Shown here one piece after another: positions 25,558-33,997 of a stretch of 51,819 nt of DNA. Source of the DNA: Pontiellaceae bacterium B1224. Its GTDB lineage: Bacteria; Verrucomicrobiota; Kiritimatiellia; Kiritimatiellales; Pontiellaceae. Position 1 is the first letter of the stretch. The number at the start of each line of letters is the position of its first letter. The stretch is from NCBI GenBank assembly GCA_029432815.1, contig JAROBA010000037.1, forward strand, positions 1-51,819, read 5' to 3'. Position numbers and translations under genes: made by a program. The notes below the pieces were generated by a model that saw nothing but the letters and a program-made list of their open reading frames with translations, was not told the origin of the DNA and ran no database searches.

Positions 25558-27741
25558 ATGTCGAAATTTGCCACGTTCACGCTCTCCGCACTTTTAGCCA
25601 GCCTGTCGATTGCCGAAGAAAAAGTCAGAGACTTCGGTTTCCAACCACTGGAAATCTATAAGTTCAAAATGGGAACCTCGCGGTTGGTCGTCACCGACAT
25701 CAATGGCGACGGACTCGACGATATTCTCTTTGCCAACAACCATATTTCCCGTCTGGAAATTCTGATTCGAAAGCCCAACGAAGAAAAGCTGGACGATCTG
25801 CCGGAGCTTGAAGACCGCTTTGAAGATCGGGGCATGATTGTTGACCAGGGCATTAAAGCGGTCCGCGTGGCAGATCTGAATAACGACGGCCTTCCGGACA
25901 TTGCCACCTTCGGCACCGCCCTCGGCACGCAGGTTCGCTATCAAAAGGAAGACGGCTCCTTCCAGACCCCGGAACGGATTTTTATTAAAAATCCCGCCAC
26001 GGTCACCACCATTCAGATTGGCGACCTGAACCAGGATGGTCTGAAAGATATTCTTGTCTGCCACCGCGATGAAGCGGAGCTGCTGTGGAACAGCGAAAGC
26101 AAACCGTTCCTCGACAAGAAAACGCTGACCTTTTCCGGCGATAAAAGCTTCTTCGGAGATATTGCCGATGTGAATAAAGACGGCATCCCCGACCTCGCCT
26201 TTCATTTCAACACCTCGCGGAATCCTCTCAAAATTCGGTATGGCAAGGGCGAGGGCCTGTTCGGCACCGAACAGCCGATCGATCTTCCACAGCGCCAATA
26301 TATGGACATCCTGCAGGCCGAGGGATCTGATCCGCAGATCGGCATGGTGTTGCGAAACCGGTTGGCCTTCCGCCTGTACGATTTCATTGAAAAAGAACAG
26401 CCGCAACTGATGGAAGCCCAGGAGGTTTCCCCGGGCCGCATCGGCCTCGAAGGCACGAATAAGAAAGCGTCCCCGGCCTGGATCTCAGCCGACTTCAATG
26501 CCGACGGATTCGACGACCTGCTGGTGGCCGCTCCGGAACTGAGCCGCCTGCACCTCTATTCCGGTACCGAAGCCGGACTCGACCCTGAACCGGAACGCAT
26601 CGATACCCTCTCCGATGTGGTCCGCATGTCGCGCTCCGCCAACGGCGATATCCTGCTCCTCAGCAATAAAGAAAAGATTGCCGCCGTGCATGCTGCCGAC
26701 GATCTCAAACGTTTCCCCGCCATTCAGAGCCTGCCCGGCGATACGCTGGCCGCCTGCGCTGTTGAATCCGGCAACGACAACTGGTTTGTCTGCAAGAACA
26801 CCGACAAGGAACTGCTGCTTGTTAAACAGACTCGCGACAGTGATGAGCATGAGGTCTTCTATCTCGATATGCAGAACGATCCGAACGATCTTCTGGCCTT
26901 CAGCCTGCCCGACGGAAAAACCGGCCTCATTTTCTTTATGGCCTACGATACGCCGAAAATGTACCTGTTCGACGGAGAAAGCATTGAAGAGCTGACCAGC
27001 GAATCCTTCCGGGCTCTCACCCAGCGACTCACACTTTCCAACCTTCAGATGCCGACCCCCGGCGATGGTTCCGTGCTGACGGTTTCGCAGGGCGCCATTG
27101 CCCGCCGGTTTGAATGGAAAGGCGACCGCTACGAAGTGACCCGCCAGTTTAACCCAGAGAATCCCCGCGGCGAAATGGTTGCCTCCACTCCCTATTCCCT
27201 GCTCGACGGCTCATCCGGCACCTTCTTCTACGACCGGAACTCCGGCGATCTCATCCGCTTCGCAGCAGAAGGCAGCGAATGGGGCAAAATCCATATTCCC
27301 GATGCAGATCAAACCATCTTTGATCTCGTTCAGCTCAAGCATCCGAAGCGCGATATTATCGTCATGCTCGACCGCACCGGCATCAATGAAGTGGTCGGCA
27401 ACGGAACCAAGCTCGACATCGAAGTGGCCGCGGAATATGTCAGTCCTTCCGAAAACACCCTGCTCGCCTATGCCAAATTAGTGAAACTCGGCACCCCGCC
27501 CCGACCAATGGTCGCTCTGATTGATCCGTCCAACCGGGCTGTAGAACTCGTCAGCTATCAGGATGAAGAACTCGTGAACGACCTCGTTTTTGAAGTCTTC
27601 CTCACCTCCGACTTTGCAGACACCGGGAAATCCCGTGGCACCGAACCGCACGACCTCGAAACCGGCGACCTCAACGGCGACAGCATCGGCGACCTCGTCG
27701 TCCTCGCGCACGATAAAGTCCTGATCTATTTGGGGGAATAA
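25558..27741 (+). CDS. Exported FG-GAP/VCBS beta-propeller protein
   Basis: The 727-residue protein starts with a signal peptide (residues 1-18). Repeated calcium-type motifs identify FG-GAP/VCBS blades: DINGDGLDDILFANN, DLNNDGLPDIATFG, DLNQDGLKDILVCH, DVNKDGIPDLAFHF, DFNADGFDDLLVAA and finally DLNGDSIGDLVVLAHDK. The middle third lacks the motif and is degenerate. It probably forms an extracellular or periplasmic propeller for protein or glycan contacts. AAGGA precedes the ATG, which lies in an ATATCGAAT-type repeat shared by the 47-base gap. Palindrome 25639 codes FQPLE. Third gene of the protease operon. Confidence 0.88.
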   Translation: MSKFATFTLSALLASLSIAEEKVRDFGFQPLEIYKFKMGTSRLVVTDINGDGLDDILFANNHISRLEILIRKPNEEKLDDLPELEDRFEDRGMIVDQGIKAVRVADLNNDGLPDIATFGTALGTQVRYQKEDGSFQTPERIFIKNPATVTTIQIGDLNQDGLKDILVCHRDEAELLWNSESKPFLDKKTLTFSGDKSFFGDIADVNKDGIPDLAFHFNTSRNPLKIRYGKGEGLFGTEQPIDLPQRQYMDILQAEGSDPQIGMVLRNRLAFRLYDFIEKEQPQLMEAQEVSPGRIGLEGTNKKASPAWISADFNADGFDDLLVAAPELSRLHLYSGTEAGLDPEPERIDTLSDVVRMSRSANGDILLLSNKEKIAAVHAADDLKRFPAIQSLPGDTLAACAVESGNDNWFVCKNTDKELLLVKQTRDSDEHEVFYLDMQNDPNDLLAFSLPDGKTGLIFFMAYDTPKMYLFDGESIEELTSESFRALTQRLTLSNLQMPTPGDGSVLTVSQGAIARRFEWKGDRYEVTRQFNPENPRGEMVASTPYSLLDGSSGTFFYDRNSGDLIRFAAEGSEWGKIHIPDADQTIFDLVQLKHPKRDIIVMLDRTGINEVVGNGTKLDIEVAAEYVSPSENTLLAYAKLVKLGTPPRPMVALIDPSNRAVELVSYQDEELVNDLVFEVFLTSDFADTGKSRGTEPHDLETGDLNGDSIGDLVVLAHDKVLIYLGE

Positions 27742-27941
27742 AGTTTCCTGACGCGTTTTTCTCTTGGTGAGAGTTATAAGAAGCATCGCTCTTCATCACA
27801 GCCCTGCCTCTTTCGGGTTGTGCTCGTTCAAGGGATCGCCTTTTAATAAAGTTTAAAAACCACCGGAGTGGAATCAACTTCAGTCGTAAGGTCCAAATGG
27901 GATAAATGTAACTTTGACACTCAATATAGGAAATAATGCAA

Positions 27942-28106
27942 ATGATTAAATACCTATTGATCCCCCTGCTGTTTGCCTCATCAAGCTACGGTAAACAGGT
28001 CAACGAATGGAGTCGTGAAGCAGTTATTTGTGCGCATAAAATAGTGAACGAGTATTTAAAGCCCGAAATCGTTTCTTTACTCGACCGGACGACACTGTTG
28101 TCGTGA
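27942..28106 (+). CDS. Small exported peptide, possibly a gene remnant
   Basis: A 54-codon frame opens with AGGAAA at 8 bases before the ATG and encodes a signal peptide (MIKYLLIPLLFASSSYG) and the segment VNEWSREAVICAHKIVNEYLKPEIVSLLD. The WSREA..AHKIVNEYLKPEIVSLL pattern faintly recalls the N-terminus of S1/P1-type nucleases. Past the stop, another frame reads CGHTIRYRRIPMKE, which could be the next piece, so a frameshifted remnant is possible. 27742-27941 contains nothing else I can support. Confidence 0.45.
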   Translation: MIKYLLIPLLFASSSYGKQVNEWSREAVICAHKIVNEYLKPEIVSLLDRTTLLS

Positions 28107-28256
28107 GATGCGAGGTTTTTTTAAGGTCTGCGGACATACCATAAGATATAGACGGATTCCCATGAAAGAAATGACGACTTACTGAGCTACGCACAAGTGA
28201 CTTCACCTTATTTAACCTCCTGCCGTACCGTAGCCCCGTGGAGCAGGGTTTTACAT

Positions 28257-28271
28257 TTCCAAGGGTTGGAA
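28257..28271. repeat. Iterated palindrome, intergenic
   Basis: Exact TTCCAAGGGTTGGAA in the gene-poor stretch 28107-28403. Confidence 0.8.
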
Positions 28272-28324
28272 ACAGAATAATCTCCCACGACTATCGAAGG
28301 TGCCGACGCAACGCATCCAGAACT

Positions 28325-28343
28325 CATGGGCGGGACGCCCATG
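28325..28343. repeat. Interspersed palindrome CATGGGC-GGGAC-GCCCATG
   Basis: Perfect 7-bp arms around GGGAC. I recall this word as a dispersed repeat of many PVC and related genomes. Confidence 0.6.
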
Positions 28344-28403
28344 CCACGAGGAACACCCTTCTGATCCCAATTGTACTTGCCATAAATACCCCCGCTTTCC
28401 AAC

Positions 28404-28580
28404 ATGTGCCCCCCGTATCGAATATTGGAGACAACCATTAAAACTATCTTTGCAGTCATATTCGGAATCGGCATTTACACCGTCCTCAGCATTTTCCCAT
28501 GGATCGATATGCTCGCGTTGCCTATTGCAATCCTGGGAGGACTCGCTGCGGGAACATATTTGTTTTCCCGAACTGATTAA
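28404..28580 (+). CDS. Small membrane protein
   Basis: A 58-codon frame from ATG 28404 ends at TAA 28580. It has two hydrophobic segments separated by PWIDM: FAVIFGIGIYTVLSIF and LALPIAILGGLAAGTYLF. A ribosome-like GGAG lies not before that ATG but 8 bases before an ATT (28437), and translation from ATT would give the normal-looking IKTIFAVIFGI start. So the true start may be a rare ATT, or an ATG lost by mutation. Unknown function. Confidence 0.5.
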   Translation: MCPPYRILETTIKTIFAVIFGIGIYTVLSIFPWIDMLALPIAILGGLAAGTYLFSRTD

Positions 28581-28671
28581 AAAAATCGAACCAGTCATCT
28601 GAGGTGGTCCGCCGATCCGGCTTATCCTTCATACCAAAAAAAAATGACTCATTTTTCCGTATGTTGGAAAT

Positions 28672-28686
28672 TTCCAAGGTTTGGAA
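28672..28686. repeat. Iterated palindrome after the MFS gene
   Basis: Exact TTCCAAGGTTTGGAA just beyond and touching the 3' side of the MFS gene (stop near 28689). Confidence 0.8.
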
Positions 28687-28688
28687 GT

Positions 28689-29990
28689 TTAAATTCTCGG
28701 GTATCCGCTGCCGGGCAGGAGCTGGACTTTTTTAACGACCTTGGGAACCAGCCCGAGGGTGGCCAGCAGAACAATCAGCATGGTGGCGAAACCGAGCAGC
28801 AGCGAATCGTAGGCCGAAAACGTCTTCCCCAGCAGCGTCCATTCGGGGGCCAGCAGCTTCCAGCTGATCGACCGGGAAATAAACAGCTGCGAGGCCGCAA
28901 TCCCGGTGCTGAACAACGTCATGCAAACGGCGGTGGAGAGTGCTTTATTACGGGCGGGTATCAGCTCCAGCATCTCTGATGTGATGGCAATCCCTTTGGT
29001 TGCATCGAGAACGCTGAACAGGAAGGTACAGATCCCGACCTGCAAAATCAGGGGAAGCGGAATCCACTGGCGCGCCAGCATCGTCAGAATCAGGATGGCA
29101 AACGAAACGTGCGACAGCAGAAAAACCACCCGTGTTCCCCAACGATCGACCAGCCGCCCGCCTACCAGATTACCGGCCACGCTGCCGACCAGAAACAGGG
29201 TGCCCATCAGCTGAATCTGCGCCGGAGAAAATCCGAACACGTCTTTCTGCATCAATCCATATACCAGCGGAATGGCTGCGGTGAACAGCGTGATCAGCAG
29301 CACATAGCCGTTGAAGGCCCCGAACCCCTGAATTTTAAAAACCGATGACAACGCTTCTTTAAACGAGGGTCGGGGATGCTGGTCTTTATGCTCTTTCTCC
29401 AGCTCCGGAATCCGCGCAAAACTGAAATAGCGCCCAATCTGCGCGACACATACGATCCCTACAATAATCTGAAAAGTTCCCATGGTTTCCGAAAGCCCCA
29501 GCATTCGGGTGATCAGGAGCGAAAACAGAATTGAGACGGTCATGAACGTGACTCGCAGCCGACCGAAAAAACGCCCGCGGATTTCCTTGGGGATGATGGG
29601 GTTCAGCAAGGCAAACCAGCCCGCTCCCTGCAACGTACCGCCCAGCGAAAAGATCAGCACCGATCCCGCCACGATCGGCAAAGCCCAGCGAGGATTGAAC
29701 CAACCGGTCCCCATGGTCAAAATAAGACCGGTCACTACCAACACCTGACCGATCAGAGCCAGACGGAGCTTCCCGGTCCGGTCGGCAAGAAACGCGCAGG
29801 GCAGCAGCAGCAATGCACTGACCAGCGGAGGCAGCGCAAACATAAAGGCCACCGCAGCACTGCTGAGTCCGAGCTTTGTGAAATAGTTGAGGAAAAATCC
29901 ATTTTGAAAAAAGGACGCACTCAACATTCCGAGGCACTGTGTCAGAATGATGGTATTGAAGGCCCTTTTTCTCTGTTGATCGGAAAGCAT
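28689..29990 (-). CDS. MFS transporter
   Basis: The 433-residue protein has about twelve hydrophobic segments. The first half includes AFMFALPPLVSALLLLPCAFLADRTGKLR, the MFS loop 2-3 motif in a variant form, and the loop IPKEIRGRFFGRLR. The second half repeats it as LVGGRLVDRWGTR. The substrate cannot be told. I start at 29990; upstream in-frame sequence is not protein-like, and the ribosome site is weak. It stands alone between unrelated genes. Confidence 0.86.
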   Translation of the reverse strand: MLSDQQRKRAFNTIILTQCLGMLSASFFQNGFFLNYFTKLGLSSAAVAFMFALPPLVSALLLLPCAFLADRTGKLRLALIGQVLVVTGLILTMGTGWFNPRWALPIVAGSVLIFSLGGTLQGAGWFALLNPIIPKEIRGRFFGRLRVTFMTVSILFSLLITRMLGLSETMGTFQIIVGIVCVAQIGRYFSFARIPELEKEHKDQHPRPSFKEALSSVFKIQGFGAFNGYVLLITLFTAAIPLVYGLMQKDVFGFSPAQIQLMGTLFLVGSVAGNLVGGRLVDRWGTRVVFLLSHVSFAILILTMLARQWIPLPLILQVGICTFLFSVLDATKGIAITSEMLELIPARNKALSTAVCMTLFSTGIAASQLFISRSISWKLLAPEWTLLGKTFSAYDSLLLGFATMLIVLLATLGLVPKVVKKVQLLPGSGYPRI

Positions 29991-30137
29991 ATAAAATCCG
30001 TATGGGTAAGTGCAGGAATAAAGGATTATTCGATTCGTGGAATATTGTAAACCACGCGTGTCCGTGAATGCATCGGAACGGTTCAAATTTCAAGTTTCCA
30101 ATTTCAAGTTTCATCCCATTCCCCTACTCTGCGCTCC

Positions 30138-30815
30138 ATGGAATCAGGACTTTATATTGTTGGTACGCCGATCGGTAATCTGGGTGATATTTCTTTCCGG
30201 GCATTGGAAACCTTGAAGGAGGTCGATCTGATTGTTGCGGAGGATACGCGGCACACCCGGCGGCTGACGGATCGCTACGAAATTTCAACGCGCATGATGA
30301 GCTGCCACAAATTCAACGAAATGCAGCGAGCTGAACAGATTATTGAGCGGATTCAGGAAGGACAGTCCGTTGCCATGGTGACCGACTCCGGCATGCCGTG
30401 TATTTCCGATCCCGGCTCGCGGGTGGTTCTGCTGTGCCGCGAATCCGGCATTCCAATCACCTCCGTTCCCGGCCCGGCCGCCGTCTCAACCGCCGTGGCT
30501 CTGAGCGGGTTCGGCGAAAAAGGTTTCATATTTGCCGGATTCCTGCCGCACAAAAGCGGCGGACGCAAGCGCGACCTGCTGAAATGGGCTGACGCGGATC
30601 TGCCGGTAGTCCTCTATGAATCGCCTTATCGGCTCATCAAGGTGCTGGATGAGATTGAAGCGCACCTCGGCGCGGACCGTACGGTTTTTGTGGCCCGCGA
30701 GATGACCAAAAAATTTGAAGAACTGACGACCGGAACGCCCTCAGCAATTAAAGCGACCTATGAAAACCGCACCGTAAAAGGCGAATGCGTTGTGATCATT
30801 CAGCCTTCTAAATAA
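30138..30815 (+). CDS. rsmI: RsmI, 16S rRNA C1402 ribose methyltransferase
   Basis: This 225-residue SAM-dependent enzyme makes 2'-O-methyl-C1402 in the decoding centre. Family motifs are IVGTPIGNLGDISFRALETL, LIVAEDTRHTRRL, VTDSGMPCISDPGSRVV, TSVPGPAAVSTAVALSGF, GFLPHKSGGRKRDL, YESPYRLIKVL, REMTKKFEE and KGECVVII. It is shorter than E. coli RsmI (286) because the C-terminal extension is missing, as in some other phyla. Confidence 0.95.
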   Translation: MESGLYIVGTPIGNLGDISFRALETLKEVDLIVAEDTRHTRRLTDRYEISTRMMSCHKFNEMQRAEQIIERIQEGQSVAMVTDSGMPCISDPGSRVVLLCRESGIPITSVPGPAAVSTAVALSGFGEKGFIFAGFLPHKSGGRKRDLLKWADADLPVVLYESPYRLIKVLDEIEAHLGADRTVFVAREMTKKFEELTTGTPSAIKATYENRTVKGECVVIIQPSK

Positions 30816-30959
30816 CCCAAAAGAAACCCACTCTTTTAATGGCTTCGCAGTATCTTCTGCGAGGAGATTCGGCGATTTTCTAACTATTCGCGTTGAACTA
30901 CCAACGGTCGGTGCTACTATCTCCGGCGGTTCGGATTATTTTTCAAGGGGTTACAAAAT

Positions 30960-31496
30960 ATGGGTTTGGGTACCAATAGCGACAACCTAACAGCGGCGTA
31001 TATTGACGATATCGCGGTGATCCGTGTTGAAGGACGGGGCTCTTTTAAGGTCAGTCCGTCCATGAAGCAGTTTATTCATCAGGTCATCGAAAAAAAATCA
31101 GCAAACCGCATTTTAATCGACATGTCCGATTGTTCGGGCATGGACAGCACATTCATGGGCGTGATTGCAGGCCTCGCCTGTCTGGTCAAAAGCAAACCCG
31201 GATTTAATTTTAAGCTCATCAATCTGTCCGACAAAAACAAGAAGCTGCTCGTCACACTGGGCGTTGACCGCGTGGTGGACTATTCTCTGGCCTCTGAAAA
31301 GGATGCTGATGCAGATGCCTGCGCCATTTGCGGCGGGAAAAGCCTTGATGCTGATTTGAGCAATAAGCTGGATGCCGCAAAAACGACCCTCGAAGCACAC
31401 GAAACCCTCGTAGACATTAATCCGGAAAATTACAGCAAATTTAAATCGGTCCTCGAATTTCTCGAAGACGATGTTCGCTCCCTGAGCAACGAATAG
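30960..31496 (+). CDS. STAS-domain anti-sigma factor antagonist
   Basis: This 178-residue cytosolic protein begins with a STAS domain: IDDIAVIRVEGRGSFKVSPSMKQFIHQ, then the phosphorylation-type motif ILIDMSDCSGMDSTFMGVIAGLA with candidate Ser/Thr residues, and LLVTLGVDRVVDY. After the STAS part comes a CAICGG pair of cysteines and a helical tail of about 50 residues ending LEFLEDDVRSLSNE. AAGGGG precedes the ATG. It lies four bases before the phosphatase gene, so the phosphatase is likely to dephosphorylate this protein. A matching kinase is not in the window. Confidence 0.9.
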   Translation: MGLGTNSDNLTAAYIDDIAVIRVEGRGSFKVSPSMKQFIHQVIEKKSANRILIDMSDCSGMDSTFMGVIAGLACLVKSKPGFNFKLINLSDKNKKLLVTLGVDRVVDYSLASEKDADADACAICGGKSLDADLSNKLDAAKTTLEAHETLVDINPENYSKFKSVLEFLEDDVRSLSNE

Positions 31497-31500
31497 TCTG

Positions 31501-32955
31501 ATGATGAATGGTTTTCTTCTTGGGTTAACCATCTTTCTCGACCTGTTCATTCCGTCGATATTCGGCATCATCCTTTTCATCAACCACCGCCGGAAGGCCC
31601 AATTGTGCAGAGAACGCGATACGCTGCTGCAGGAAAAAGAGGCCGCACTTGGTTTTGTGCACAATGTCGGTGAAGTCTTTGCGAAGTCTGAAACCATCGA
31701 TATGGATCATCTGCTGGAGCGTGTCCTGCATTATGCCGTACGCACCTGCAAGGCCAGTGCCGGAGCCATCCATCTGACTAATGCCAAAACCACCACACTT
31801 GAGGCCCGGTCTATTTCCGGTGTTTTCCCCCCTCCTTTTGAAGTGAACACAGAGCTGCTTCAGTTTGAGCAGAATGCCTCAGAAGAACTTGAGCAGCTGA
31901 TTAAAGGACATCCCATTCCCTTTGGGAAAGGGCTGATTGGCGAAGCGGCTGTTTTGGGAAACTCCATACTGGTGGAAGATGCTGAAATGGATTCGCGGGT
32001 ACCGCAAATCCCCATGGACTTCCTGAAAATCCGAACTCTGCTGATTATTCCCATGCGGTTCGGCAATCATACCGTCGGGGTCATGACGCTCGTAAACCGC
32101 ACAAACGGCGGGCAGTTTTCTCTGCCGGATCTGAACCTCGCACAGGCACTCGCTGCCCAGGCTTCGGTGCCGATCCATTATGCCGGCCTGCAGGAAACGC
32201 TGGAAGAAAAACGCGAACTCGACCGCGGCATGCAGATTGCCCAGCAGATTCAGCATTCCCTGCTGCCCCAGAAACTTCCAACCTTTGGAAACATCGAAGT
32301 CGCGGCATTCAACCACCCGGCCATGGACATCGGTGGCGATTATTACGATCTGATTCACATTGACGAAAAACATATCGGGCTGGCGATTGCCGATGTCAGC
32401 GGAAAAGGTATTGGCGGCGCCCTCATGATGTCGGTCTGCCGCAGCGTCCTGCGGGCGAATGCTGAAAATGTATACAACCCGTCAACCATGCTGACCTCCA
32501 TGAATAAAACGCTCAGCAGCAATCTGGCGGAAGACATGTTCATTACCATGCTGTATATGGTGCTCAATCTCGACACGCATCAACTTAGCTATGCCCGCGC
32601 AGGGCACGAAGCCCCCATCATTATCCGCAAAAATGAATCCGAAGCCGAAGTGGTTGAAACAGCTGGAATTGCCATCGGGCTGGTCGACAACGATACGTTT
32701 GCGGCCGTGATAGAAACCTGCAACACCAACCTGCATACCGGCGACCTGCTCGTTGCCTACACAGACGGTATCTCCGAAGCCATGAACAGCGCACACGAGG
32801 AATGGGGAATCGACAATCTCATCGAATGCGTAGAACGCATGGCCGATGCTTCCGCACCAGACTTACTCGACAACATTCGGGAACATGTGCTGAGCTTCAC
32901 CGGCAGCGCACGACAGTACGACGATATGACCATGCTCGCCCTGAAGATTAAGTAG
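31501..32955 (+). CDS. GAF-SpoIIE (PP2C-type) phosphatase, RsbU-like
   Basis: This 484-residue protein has one N-terminal membrane helix (residues about 4-26), a coiled-coil (30-55), a GAF domain (about 55-220, with LLIIPMRFGNHTVGVMTLVNR), and a linker helix MQIAQQIQHSLLPQ. The SpoIIE/RsbU phosphatase domain (about 250-484) has metal-site aspartates in DIGGDYYD, VSGKGIGGALMMS and LVAYTDGISEAMN, and DDMTML at the end. It probably senses a signal at the membrane and activates the STAS partner by dephosphorylation. The palindrome at 32276 codes PTFG. Two ATG codons are adjacent at 31501 and 31504. Confidence 0.93.
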   Translation: MMNGFLLGLTIFLDLFIPSIFGIILFINHRRKAQLCRERDTLLQEKEAALGFVHNVGEVFAKSETIDMDHLLERVLHYAVRTCKASAGAIHLTNAKTTTLEARSISGVFPPPFEVNTELLQFEQNASEELEQLIKGHPIPFGKGLIGEAAVLGNSILVEDAEMDSRVPQIPMDFLKIRTLLIIPMRFGNHTVGVMTLVNRTNGGQFSLPDLNLAQALAAQASVPIHYAGLQETLEEKRELDRGMQIAQQIQHSLLPQKLPTFGNIEVAAFNHPAMDIGGDYYDLIHIDEKHIGLAIADVSGKGIGGALMMSVCRSVLRANAENVYNPSTMLTSMNKTLSSNLAEDMFITMLYMVLNLDTHQLSYARAGHEAPIIIRKNESEAEVVETAGIAIGLVDNDTFAAVIETCNTNLHTGDLLVAYTDGISEAMNSAHEEWGIDNLIECVERMADASAPDLLDNIREHVLSFTGSARQYDDMTMLALKIK

Positions 32956-33996
32956 TTAAGGCACGTTGAACAACAGGCGATAAAAACAATTGGAGTCTCC
33001 GGTCGCGGTATGAACTGTATGAAAAATTTCGGTCCCATTGGTGGTCGCCTCTAACTGCTCAATGGCGGCATTCGTCCAGGAAAGCAGATCGGAAGAGCGC
33101 TGCAGCTGAGCAGACATCAGTTCATTGGTATCAAAGCGGTAGGTTAAAACAAATTCCGATCCGACGGAGACAATGGAGACCGCCGGTTGATCAGGGGTTG
33201 CCGAATGGATGACCCCGATGGCCTCCAGATCGAACCCAACCGAACTGGTGGTCGGATACGGGTCGTAAATAATTTCTCCGCGCGCATCAAACGAGGTCAG
33301 TCCATCACCCGATACATCCCGAATGCGGACATGCGTGACTCGGTCGAAATCGAGCGAGGAAAAAGCCCCATTGAATTGGTTAATAAAGTCCGAGGAAAAA
33401 TCATTCTGTCCGGAAAGAATGGCATCCCGCGCTTTTTGAAGTTCATTCAGATCAAAGGGCGTTCCATACCCTTGCCGATACTTTCCTGCCAACCCGGCCA
33501 GCAATCGGGTTTCAACATTTCCAAACCCTGGAACAGGGCTTTCGGTGTACGAATAATTCGGGAAACGCACAAAGTTGGTTCCATCCGAAGAGACTTCAAC
33601 ATACGCTAGTTCAAGAAAGGAATCACTGAAGCCGTTTTCAAAAACAACAAAGTCCGCCCCCGGGCGATCTTGAATCCCCCCCGAAAAAGTAAGAACCAGA
33701 CTGCCGTCCCGCCCCAGCGAAACCACATCATCAAAAACGCCTGTTGCGGGCCCCAGCGCCTTTTCCGGCGTTCTCCATTCCACGGAAACATCCGTCCCGA
33801 GGTTCACATCCAGAAATCCGTCGGCCCAGGCAACGATGGCATTGGTGCTCATATGAACCGCCGTGGTGCCCGCAGATCCGGGAGCGGGTGCGGACAGCAC
33901 ATAGTTCGTTCCGTAATAGCTTTGAGCAGATACCGATGTTCCAATCATTGGAAACAGCATCAATACAAAAGCCCTGTATTTAATTAACTTTTTCAT
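32956..33996 (-). CDS. Surface protein of a B12-uptake operon
   Basis: The 346-residue exported protein has a signal peptide (KYRAFVLMLFPMIGTSVSAQ). It carries the conserved block VAWADGFLDVNLGTDVSVEWRTPEKALGP, VSLGRDGSLVLTF, GADFVVFENGF and LELAYVEVSSDGTNFVRFP. I recall this block from surface proteins encoded with cobalamin receptors. The C-terminus ends in a beta sandwich with LQRSSDLLSWTNA and NCFYRLLFNVP and has no PEP-CTERM tail. It is last in the riboswitch-led operon, 1 base after the receptor gene. Palindromes at 33519 (PGFG) and 33939 (PMIG in the signal peptide). Direct B12 binding is an inference. Confidence 0.8.
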   Translation of the reverse strand: MKKLIKYRAFVLMLFPMIGTSVSAQSYYGTNYVLSAPAPGSAGTTAVHMSTNAIVAWADGFLDVNLGTDVSVEWRTPEKALGPATGVFDDVVSLGRDGSLVLTFSGGIQDRPGADFVVFENGFSDSFLELAYVEVSSDGTNFVRFPNYSYTESPVPGFGNVETRLLAGLAGKYRQGYGTPFDLNELQKARDAILSGQNDFSSDFINQFNGAFSSLDFDRVTHVRIRDVSGDGLTSFDARGEIIYDPYPTTSSVGFDLEAIGVIHSATPDQPAVSIVSVGSEFVLTYRFDTNELMSAQLQRSSDLLSWTNAAIEQLEATTNGTEIFHTVHTATGDSNCFYRLLFNVP

Positions 33997-33997
33997 A

